Part shown: positions 6,701-12,549 of the stretch, one piece after another
How the letters are laid out: the number at the start of each line of letters is the position of its first letter
Position numbering within the stretch: the stretch's first letter is position 1
Notes under the pieces: model-generated
The model's input: the letters and a program-made list of their open reading frames with translations, nothing else
What the model was told of the DNA's origin: nothing
The model's database searches: none
Source of the DNA: Bacillota bacterium
GTDB lineage: Bacteria; Bacillota; Clostridia; Acetivibrionales; DTU013
Direction of reading: 5' to 3'
Assembly (NCBI GenBank): GCA_023418915.1
Contig: JAEZYU010000110.1
Coordinates: 1 to 12,549, forward strand
Length of the DNA stretch: 12,549 bases
Position numbers and translations under genes: made by a program

Positions 6701-6877
6701 TCAGGTCCTGAAAAAAAGCATGTATATAGGTAAGGCTGTTGCAAGCAGACAAACCAAAAACACCATAACCGCTCCCGGCTTATTCCTGTTTCTCCAATTC
6801 CACACAGCATAGCTGACTGTATGAATTTCTATAGCGATAAGAGCTGCTATAACTGCGATCCTTGCAGGCAATGACAT
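6701..6877 (-). CDS. Small two-helix membrane protein, probable D-type subunit of the germinant receptor
   Basis: 58-aa protein beginning MSLPARIAVIAAL and ending IYMLFFRT. Two hydrophobic helices (about 6-26 and 36-56) flank a short basic loop (WNWRNRNKPG), so a hairpin with the loop in the cytoplasm is likely. The start is well supported: AAGGAGG directly follows the gerC-type stop codon and lies 7 bases before the ATG, with a 12-bp gap between the genes. Some Bacillus GerA-type operons carry an extra small gene for a 'D' subunit of about 75-80 aa with two membrane segments that modulates receptor function. Location, size class and topology match, though this protein is shorter and I cannot test homology. 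A longer frame that overlaps it in another register (to 6810) is a shadow. Confidence 0.75.
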   Translation of the reverse strand: MSLPARIAVIAALIAIEIHTVSYAVWNWRNRNKPGAVMVFLVCLLATALPIYMLFFRT

Positions 6878-6889
6878 AATAAGCCTCCT

Positions 6890-8170
6890 TCACCCCATCT
6901 GCCGCATTGATTTAATAATCAGGCCTGTCCTTCTCATTTTCAGCTTTACCTGTACATTGAACTCTGTATTTCTGTACTGCTCAGCCCAATTGAAATTCTT
7001 CCAGTCGTCCAATGTCAGGAATTTACCCTTGACATATCTGCCAAAGCCGCAGATGTCCGAATCAAATTCCTCAGTGGTTTTTTTCAGCATCTTGGACACC
7101 TCGCTTTTTATCAGTTCACCGGCTTTTTCCTCCATAGGCTTTGGAAAGCTTTCAAAGTTATGAGAGCTCTGGATAGATGTAAAATCACCTTCCAGATCAA
7201 GAATTATGTCTATTTTAGCTTTCCTGTCCTCCAATTTTGCAGTGACCTTTGGCCTGGTTCTCTGCAAAATATCCATAACGACCAGCTTGTTTTCGTCGTA
7301 GACATCTTTCATAGTCCAATAGGAATGGCCGTATTTTCCTGTAACCAACTGGCAGCATGCTGACTCAGCGCCATTTAACGTTCCGACCATACGGCCGTTT
7401 TTAAATATTGCCATACCCATTGCAACGTTTTTAAGGTCAGACACAACAGGTATATCACCTGCCTCGTAGACGCCCTCTGGTCTGGCAGCACTATGTTGAC
7501 CACCGCCTTCACCAAGCTGTTCCACACTCTCCTTTACATTGGAACCGGTAAGGATGGCTGTAGGTTCCATGAAATCTGATTCATTCGCATAATGGAATTC
7601 TGACATTCTAACATCGCTAAAGGAGGACGCATAATCCTTTCCAAGAAGCAGCTCGTAATACTTTGCCGGGTTGCTCTCAAGTATGGGCTTCATGTTTTCA
7701 AGATATTTATCCGGAGGTTCATTTGAAACCAAAATAAACATATCAGGTCTGAACTCCCTGCCCCTTTGTATCGCCTGTATATAATGGGATATGCCGTTTT
7801 CTGCAAGCTTCCTTGAAATAATTATCACTTTGGCATGCGAAAGGTTTATTTCCTTGCTGATAATATTGTTTATCAGGTCAAGTCCCGAATATATTGAAGG
7901 CGTATCAACAGTAATGATGGAAGATGTCTCACCCTCGCCGCCTCCTCCGCCGCCTCCGCTTTCGCCTCCTCCGCCGCCTCCTATAGCAAGAGGTGCTGCC
8001 AGCTGCAGCGTCATTCTCAGTTCATTGGCCTGACCAACATCCAGCCCTACCGCAAGCGGGTATGCAAGCTCATCTATTTCCCTCTGGTCATAGCATCCGG
8101 AAACGGACATGACAATAAGTAACGAAATCACTACTAAAGCTGCCTTTACTCCCTTGTGTAAATGCTTCAT
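6890..8170 (-). CDS. GerA-family spore germination receptor, subunit C (Ger(x)C lipoprotein)
   Basis: Lipoprotein subunit of a germinant receptor, held on the outer face of the inner spore membrane. The signal peptide ends in lipobox VSGC with Cys26, followed by YDQREIDELA, typical of GerAC proteins. The rest fits the family: a first domain with the KEINLSHAKVIIIS segment, then a C-terminal GerAC domain from about residue 235 that includes DLEGDFTSIQ and ends in VQVKLKMRRTGLI. The 426-aa length is somewhat above usual, partly because of a glycine tract (64-80) in the first domain. The ATG overlaps the subunit B stop by 4 bp (ATGA), so synthesis is coupled. Which receptor (gerA, gerB or gerK type) cannot be said. 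Confidence 0.95.
   Translation of the reverse strand: MKHLHKGVKAALVVISLLIVMSVSGCYDQREIDELAYPLAVGLDVGQANELRMTLQLAAPLAIGGGGGGESGGGGGGGEGETSSIITVDTPSIYSGLDLINNIISKEINLSHAKVIIISRKLAENGISHYIQAIQRGREFRPDMFILVSNEPPDKYLENMKPILESNPAKYYELLLGKDYASSFSDVRMSEFHYANESDFMEPTAILTGSNVKESVEQLGEGGGQHSAARPEGVYEAGDIPVVSDLKNVAMGMAIFKNGRMVGTLNGAESACCQLVTGKYGHSYWTMKDVYDENKLVVMDILQRTRPKVTAKLEDRKAKIDIILDLEGDFTSIQSSHNFESFPKPMEEKAGELIKSEVSKMLKKTTEEFDSDICGFGRYVKGKFLTLDDWKNFNWAEQYRNTEFNVQVKLKMRRTGLIIKSMRQMG
7940..7981 (-). repeat. Tandem repeat coding a poly-glycine insert in subunit C
   Basis: Two identical 18-bp copies (minus strand GGAGGCGGCGGAGGAGGC) at 7964-7981 and 7940-7957, 6 bp apart, give a 24-bp period. They encode residues 64-80 of the subunit C protein: six Gly, Glu, Ser, seven Gly, Glu, Gly. 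The length is a multiple of three, so copy-number change would keep the frame. GC is far above that of the surrounding DNA. Confidence 0.85.
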
Positions 8171-9276
8171 TTACTGCATTTCTCCTTTCTTGTACGCTTC
8201 CTTACAGATGCAGCGGCCAAAATCAAGATTATGAAAGCAAACGAAACAAGCCAGCCAGCATTAGTAATATAATCAGCTTCTATCCAGATGACTGCTGTAA
8301 GGCTTTCCGGAATAAAGGCAGCACTGAAAACCATTACCGCAAATGGCAGTACCAGCGGTCTTATGTGCTTGAGCCCTGCGGTTTTTGCAAATGTATATAC
8401 CATGAAATAAAAAGACGATGTCAGATACATAAGGGCAGCCATTGCCCATATGAATACGAAAATTGCCTCTATTCTCTGAAAAAAACGCCCAAAGCCGATC
8501 ATCCTCGTCATATTGTATATAGGCAAAAACGGCTCAAGGCTTGACGGATATGGTATTGCCATAATATAAACCAGTGATCCGGATATCAAAAAAAATGCAC
8601 AAAATGCGAATGATATATATCCAACGGTTTTTACTTTCTTAAAGCCTCCAAGAAATGGAGGTAGTAAGAAAAGCACTACCAGTTCACTGTATACAGACGA
8701 CCTCAAAACACCCTTCACAACTATATCCTCAGTGCCGGAACCGAGAATCGGAGTTAGATTGCTAACATCGATCCTTGAAAAAACACCCAGCAGTATCAGG
8801 ATATAACCTGCTGCTATGACTGGAATTATTATTGCATGATATCTAAGGAGAGCTTCCAAACCAAAAAAACATGCGACAGCTATCCCTATTATGAAAAAGA
8901 ACATAACATAGCTGAGCGGAGATACGGGAAGAGACACAACTTTCATATCTTCTGAAAATTCTCTTATTACAATTACAGTAAGGAAAAAGAGTCCGACTGT
9001 AATAATCGCTCCTATTACAACCTTAAGGAATCTGCCGCCTGCTATCTCGGAAATATCAAGAATATCCTTGTCGTCAAATTTTTTATACAGGCTGAGTATT
9101 ATTATCAGCATAATCAGCGCAGTAAGGCTTGATACTATAGCCGACAGCCATCCTGCATTTGCAGCATCCTCAACCGTCATCCTGCTATAGTAGAGAAACA
9201 GCTTTGTACATACCAGATTTATGATAAGCGTGATTGCTTCAAATCTGCCAAATTTGATTCTGTTTTCCATTTGCAT
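8167..9276 (-). CDS. GerA-family spore germination receptor, subunit B (GerAB permease-like)
   Basis: Integral membrane subunit of the germinant receptor, related to amino acid permeases of the APC superfamily and thought to bind the germinant. The 369-aa length is typical. About ten hydrophobic helices are seen, beginning with FEAITLIINLVCTKLFLYY; the loop VVSLPVSPLSYV is a common GerAB feature, and the C-terminus is basic (RKRTRKEK). The start is ATG 9276 with GGAGCGGAA upstream; an ATG two codons later is also possible. It begins 17 bp after the subunit A stop and its stop overlaps subunit C. Confidence 0.93.
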   Translation of the reverse strand: MQMENRIKFGRFEAITLIINLVCTKLFLYYSRMTVEDAANAGWLSAIVSSLTALIMLIIILSLYKKFDDKDILDISEIAGGRFLKVVIGAIITVGLFFLTVIVIREFSEDMKVVSLPVSPLSYVMFFFIIGIAVACFFGLEALLRYHAIIIPVIAAGYILILLGVFSRIDVSNLTPILGSGTEDIVVKGVLRSSVYSELVVLFLLPPFLGGFKKVKTVGYISFAFCAFFLISGSLVYIMAIPYPSSLEPFLPIYNMTRMIGFGRFFQRIEAIFVFIWAMAALMYLTSSFYFMVYTFAKTAGLKHIRPLVLPFAVMVFSAAFIPESLTAVIWIEADYITNAGWLVSFAFIILILAAASVRKRTRKEKCSK

Positions 9277-9293
9277 ATGGTAATTCCGCTCCG

Positions 9294-10991
9294 TTACTTT
9301 TTCTTATTGTTGATTTTCCATTTCATGCTATACTGATCCTGTCTTTTTTTCCTTTTTGTATTCAGATAGTCAGGCCTGCTCTCCATCTTCCACTCAGGTG
9401 CTTTAAGCATGACATTGCGGAAGCTGCCGGAGGTCCTTGGCCCCAATGGCGACATAAACGGTACCCCGAAGGATTTGAGACTCGTGGACCATATTCCAAA
9501 TATAAAAAGACCCAGTGTTATCCCAAGAAACCCTGCAAAAGCACCTAAAAAAATAAATGCAAACCTCAGTATCCTGATTGAATATGCCAGCGAATAGTTA
9601 GGGATAGCAAATGAGCCTATGCCTGTTACCGCAACAATTATGATCAGTATGGGACTGACGATGTTCGCCGCAACTGCAGCCTGTCCAAGGATAAGAGCGC
9701 CTATGATGCCAAGTGTCGGTCCAATAGGACCTGGAACTCTGACGCCTGCTTCCCTTATCAGTTCAAAGGACAATTCCATAAGCAGGATTTCCACAAGAGA
9801 CGGAAAAGGCACCTTCTCCCGTGAAGCTTCGATGGCAAGAAGCAAATCGGTAGGTATCATTTCATGATGGTAATTAGTTACAGCAAGATAAAGCCCCGGC
9901 AGCAATAGTGCGAAAAATGCCGCAATATAACGTACATACCGCAATAGATTGACATACGGATATCTTATATAAGTATCCTCTGCTGAATGCATCAGATCAA
10001 AGGAAGTAGTGGGAACAACCAAAACATTGGGTGAACCGCTCACTACAATTGCAACTCTGCCGCTTACCAGCAGCTCCGATACATAATCAGGCCTTTCAGT
10101 GGATATCACTTGTGGAGATGGATATATGGTGCTGTCTTCGATCAGCTGCTCAAGCACACCGGCATCGAGCATATAATCCACGCTTATCCCCTCAAGTCTG
10201 CGCCTGACTTCCGCCACGAGCCTTTCATTCACCACATCCCTGATGTACATTATTGAGCATGGCGTTCTGCTGACCCTGCCCACTATCACATCCTCTACTA
10301 TCAGATCCTCATCCTTCAGCCTTTTCCTTATTTGTGCACTGTTGGTTCTTAAGACTTCATTGAATGCTTCCTGCGGGCCTCTGATAACTATTTCATTATT
10401 AGGCTTTTCTATGCCTCTGTGATCCCAGCCCTTCACATCTGCTGAGAAGCAGACTGAAAGGCCTTCTGCAAACAGTGCGCAGCCTCCGAAATTAACCTCG
10501 TCAATCACCTTGCTGTATGCCTTTTCTATCTTGACCTGGCAGTGAGGCATAAGCTGTCTTGCAATATAGTCCTCAAGATCCTCTTCAATATCCTTGAGCA
10601 CCATCACCGTATTGACCATTAACGGCTTAAGGATGTAGTTGTTTATGACCTCTCTGTCAGTCATGCCATCAAAGAAAATGATGAAAGCCCTCACAGGCTT
10701 GCAGCCATATATGATATCAAACTCCCTGAGAACGATATCACTGTTCAATGGAATGCTGTACACCCTCTTGATATGCTCCAGATTTACTTCAAAATCATCG
10801 GATATAGCATCATCAGGCTCCGGTTCCTTCTTTGCATCCGCCTTTTTCTTCTCCAGCTCATTTTCAAGACTGTCTGATTCCTTACGCCCATTATCCGCTG
10901 AGTCATCGCTGTGCTTCAGTATAAACTTTTCCTGCTTTTCAGGTTCCTTGAAAAAAAAGAATTTTTTCAGTTGTTCGGTAATATAAGACAA
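9294..10991 (-). CDS. GerA-family spore germination receptor, subunit A (GerAA)
   Basis: Large membrane subunit of the germinant receptor. A soluble N-terminal region, with a charged Lys/Glu/Asp-rich stretch up to about residue 65, leads into the GerA domain (DIVLREFDI, FFDGMTDRE, RVSRTPCSIMYIRDV). The membrane part starts at YVRYIAAFFALLLPG and includes the hallmark ELIREAGVRVPGPIGPTLGI and the final SFGVPFMSPLGPR segment. I take TTG at 10991 (565 aa): AGGAGG lies 7 bases upstream of it. A GTG at 11012 in the same frame would put the SD inside the coding region. The start lies 20 bp after the stop of the 3D-domain gene. The C-terminal tail is rich in Lys, Arg and Asn. Confidence 0.95.
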   Translation of the reverse strand: MSYITEQLKKFFFFKEPEKQEKFILKHSDDSADNGRKESDSLENELEKKKADAKKEPEPDDAISDDFEVNLEHIKRVYSIPLNSDIVLREFDIIYGCKPVRAFIIFFDGMTDREVINNYILKPLMVNTVMVLKDIEEDLEDYIARQLMPHCQVKIEKAYSKVIDEVNFGGCALFAEGLSVCFSADVKGWDHRGIEKPNNEIVIRGPQEAFNEVLRTNSAQIRKRLKDEDLIVEDVIVGRVSRTPCSIMYIRDVVNERLVAEVRRRLEGISVDYMLDAGVLEQLIEDSTIYPSPQVISTERPDYVSELLVSGRVAIVVSGSPNVLVVPTTSFDLMHSAEDTYIRYPYVNLLRYVRYIAAFFALLLPGLYLAVTNYHHEMIPTDLLLAIEASREKVPFPSLVEILLMELSFELIREAGVRVPGPIGPTLGIIGALILGQAAVAANIVSPILIIIVAVTGIGSFAIPNYSLAYSIRILRFAFIFLGAFAGFLGITLGLFIFGIWSTSLKSFGVPFMSPLGPRTSGSFRNVMLKAPEWKMESRPDYLNTKRKKRQDQYSMKWKINNKKK

Positions 10992-11011
10992 TGCCAATCC
11001 TCCTGTCGACA

Positions 11012-11857
11012 CTACAGTTCTATATCTCTAGCTTTACCATTTCCCATTTTGACCAGATATACATCCCATTTTCTGGACCCGAGCTGTAATGCAAAATCCC
11101 TGTCCAGCACAGAAAAATCAAATCGGTGCCTTCCTTTGACTGCGCTTCCGGTATCCATAGCGACCGTATACCCGAGGCCTTTGATATAAAAAACTGTTCC
11201 AAACGGCCAATAACGGTCATCCACTGCTATCGAAACGCCAGGCACTATCGGCTCTCCGGATTTTGTTATGCCCTTGTCATTACCGCACTCCTCCTCGCTT
11301 GGCGTATATGCCGTACCGAGGAATTTCCCAAGATACTTTCCCCTATTCATGGTATCTCGAGGTTCCAAGCCTTCAAACAAAGAAAAGTTTTGCGGCTTTA
11401 CACCTACGGATGCAGCCATCTTCAGCGAATTTTGAAGCGCTATGTTGTCGCTCGTCAACTCTTTCACTCTCTCAGACAACTCAGTATTATGTTTTTCCAG
11501 TTCATCGATCTGTTTCGATAAATCCTCACTGCCTCGTGATGTCTTATTGTAGTTTTCCTTAAACTGCTTCAGTTCAGCAGCCAATTGATCATATTTTTTA
11601 TGCATTTCATTTTCGTTTTTTAAAAGGTCCCGATTTTCTGCCCTTTCTCCGTCTATGATCGAGTACGCCTGTACCAGATCTTGTTTTAATCTGTCATAGG
11701 AATCCAGCAGTACACAGTGATTGACACACAACAGTATAATAATTAAAAAGAGTGTCACTGCAGGCCAAAAGTGTCCCGATGTTTTTACTTTTTTTATTGT
11801 ATAATGTCTAGGATTTTTCTGAGGCTGAACGCTGTTGGACGCATCAAACCCCGACAT
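11012..11857 (-). CDS. Membrane-anchored coiled-coil protein with C-terminal 3D domain
   Basis: 281-aa protein: a short basic cytoplasmic tail, one membrane helix at about 31-49, a long heptad-like coiled coil (about 53-148), then a 3D domain (about 178-281). The three aspartates that name the domain are in place: D213 (SIAVDD), D235 (TVAMDTG) and D247 (RFDF), with the usual PFGTVFYIKGLGY and KGRHRFDF motifs. 3D domains are double-psi beta-barrels related to lytic transglycosylase MltA and occur in cell-wall proteins such as YabE/YocH and resuscitation factors. A role at peptidoglycan or cortex is inferred, not shown. The SD is AAGGAGGG before ATG 11857. It is the first gene of the receptor operon. 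Confidence 0.9.
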   Translation of the reverse strand: MSGFDASNSVQPQKNPRHYTIKKVKTSGHFWPAVTLFLIIILLCVNHCVLLDSYDRLKQDLVQAYSIIDGERAENRDLLKNENEMHKKYDQLAAELKQFKENYNKTSRGSEDLSKQIDELEKHNTELSERVKELTSDNIALQNSLKMAASVGVKPQNFSLFEGLEPRDTMNRGKYLGKFLGTAYTPSEEECGNDKGITKSGEPIVPGVSIAVDDRYWPFGTVFYIKGLGYTVAMDTGSAVKGRHRFDFSVLDRDFALQLGSRKWDVYLVKMGNGKARDIEL

Positions 11858-11919
11858 AACCAGCCCTCCTTATGGTTCAAAAACGAAATAATAATAAAAT
11901 ACCATATTATGGTCTCCAT

Positions 11920-11949
11920 TATTATCATCTTTTTCGCTGTTTTTTATTC
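11920..11949 (-). promoter_or_regulatory. Sigma-G-like (forespore) promoter for the 3D-ger operon
   Basis: On the minus strand GAATA (11945-11949) is followed after exactly 18 bp by GATAATA (11920-11926). This fits the Bacillus sigma-G pattern GHATR-N18-CATNHTA except for the first base of the -10. It lies about 65 bp upstream of the first gene. GerA-type operons in Bacillus are sigma-G controlled. A sigma-A reading (TTGAAT, 19 bp, GATAAT) is possible but has poor spacing. Confidence 0.5.
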
Positions 11950-12116
11950 AAATGCTTATATTTGGCTAATAAAATCTGAGCATTCTGTATGCATATAGAC
12001 TGCACGTCGTTTATGCTGAGAAAGTATTATAGAGTGTGAGTAATTAAACTAAAAAAAGCAGGTTTAGTATATTTATCTTATAAGGCATAAGCTTTGGAGA
12101 GGAGATTATGATTTAG

Positions 12117-12386
12117 ATGAGATGTTTGAGTTCTATTTCACCATTCGGCCTTACCCTTGTCTCCGTGCTGATTGGCTTGATATTTGTAATAACACTGGAC
12201 AGTGAAGAATTGGATGTGATAGGAAACGCACTTATCGGCATAGGCGGAATAATGGTAATCGCATCAGTCCAAGGTGATTATCTGACAGCTATCGAACATG
12301 AAAAGCAGCAAAAGGAGGACCTTAATAAGCAGCTTGATGCCTTAAATAAAAAAAACGGCAGATCCCTGCATTTTGCTACTAAATAA
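12117..12386 (+). CDS. Small membrane/coiled-coil protein, unknown function
   Basis: 89-aa protein, not assigned to a named family. A hydrophobic helix at about 9-27 and a second, weaker hydrophobic segment (about 35-50, VIGNALIGIGGIMVIASV) precede a charged, probably coiled-coil tail (EHEKQQKEDLNKQLDALNKK). The general plan (short helix, GNxLxGxG-like middle, polar end) recalls small hypothetical proteins common in clostridial genomes, but this is only a visual likeness. The coordinates use ATG 12117, yet the strong SD GGAGAGGAG (12096-12104) is better placed for ATG 12108, which reads ATG-ATT-TAG in the same frame. It is divergent from the 3D-ger operon; a group II intron end lies 40 bp after its stop. 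Confidence 0.65.
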   Translation: MRCLSSISPFGLTLVSVLIGLIFVITLDSEELDVIGNALIGIGGIMVIASVQGDYLTAIEHEKQQKEDLNKQLDALNKKNGRSLHFATK

Positions 12387-12425
12387 GAACTTAATATAAA
12401 TAGGAGCAAATGACGGGCGCACCAA

Positions 12426-12549
12426 ATCGAGTAGGGGGAAATTTCTTCCCCCTCTCACACCACCTGGCATGCCGTTCGGCACCAGGCGGTTCAATTCAAA
12501 TAGTAGTCCACACAACTAATGAGCCCTCGCTTTGCGAGGATTTCTTTTG
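12426..12549 (-). mobile_element. Group II intron, 3' end (domains V-VI), continues beyond the window
   Basis: Read on the minus strand, 12460-12492 form a domain-V-like hairpin. ACCGCCTGG pairs with CCAGGTGGT and includes a CGC triad with the expected G-U pair; a 2-base bulge and an upper stem TGCC/GGCA closed by GAAC follow. Then a domain-VI hairpin (GGGGGAA...TTCCCCC inside GAG/CTC) carries an unpaired A at 12432, 7 bases from the likely 3' end CTACTCGAT (12426). The segment GGTGGTGTGAGAGGGG between the two is characteristic of clostridial group II introns. The reverse transcriptase/maturase gene would lie upstream, past 12549; I do not claim any of it here. The bases 12525-12539 form a further small hairpin. 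The exact class is not determined. Confidence 0.75.

Noticed and set aside
6595..6810. 71-codon minus-strand frame downstream of subunit C
   Set aside because: It overlaps the 58-codon gene at 6701-6877 in a different register, lacks an SD, and is Cys/Trp-rich with no clear pattern. The other frame has the ideal SD and clean membrane helices.
7931..7982. Short repeats considered as a CRISPR array
   Set aside because: Only two 18-bp copies 6 bp apart, in frame within a gene and encoding a glycine tract; no spacers of CRISPR size.
10992..11012. GTG start for subunit A at 11012
   Set aside because: The AGGAGG at 10999-11004 would then lie inside the gene with no SD before it. TTG at 10991 has 7-base spacing.
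12410..12549. Plus-strand open frame starting ATG at 12410 and still open at the window end, with AGGAG upstream
   Set aside because: It runs antisense through the domain V/VI hairpins of the group II intron, its SD spacing is only about 4 bases, and the predicted residues show no domain. The intron structure explains the sequence better.

Overview
The window looks like chromosomal DNA of an anaerobic, endospore-forming Firmicute, most likely class Clostridia. The evidence is a spoIIM engulfment gene next to xerD, a complete GerA-type germinant receptor operon, purine-rich Shine-Dalgarno (SD) sites and frequent TTG/GTG starts. I cannot name the species. Almost all genes lie on the minus strand, so gene order below is given in transcription order, from high to low coordinates.

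Right end (about 12.55-11.86 kb). The last ~120 bases read on the minus strand as the 3' end of a group II intron (domains V and VI, with a bulged branch-point A). The body of the intron lies outside the window. Next to it is a plus-strand gene for an 89-aa membrane/coiled-coil protein of unknown function. Its best SD serves an ATG that is followed two codons later by an in-frame TAG.

Germination operon (11.95-4.70 kb, minus). A sigma-G-like promoter precedes a membrane-anchored coiled-coil protein with a C-terminal 3D domain. It is followed by GerA-family subunits A, B and C, and then a 58-aa two-helix membrane protein at 6701-6877 that sits right behind an SD. I read this small gene as a probable D-type subunit of the receptor. 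Two further genes follow in the same direction: a lipoprotein with two Asp/Asn-rich calcium-loop-like motifs, and a six-helix membrane protein. The layout suggests a forespore-expressed set that senses germinants at the inner spore membrane, packaged with a possible wall-active 3D protein.

Middle (4.70-4.10 kb). About 310 bases without a convincing gene contain several hairpins. Beside them is a plus-strand tRNA-Trp(CCA) with its own promoter and a strong intrinsic terminator.

Left half (4.09-0.18 kb, minus). proC, rnhA and a Nudix ADP-ribose pyrophosphatase gene are tightly packed and end at an AT-rich intrinsic terminator. After it come spoIIM and then xerD, which has its own AT-rich leader with an 18-bp perfect palindrome and a strong terminator. 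The nudF-spoIIM-xerD neighbourhood is familiar from sporulating Firmicutes. At the extreme left is a 132-bp stretch bounded by 24-bp near-perfect inverted repeats, resembling a miniature transposable element or an IS remnant.

The best candidates for something under-described are the small D-like receptor gene, the 3D protein leading the receptor operon, and the odd translation starts of the 5.5-6.6 kb lipoprotein and the 12.1 kb small gene.
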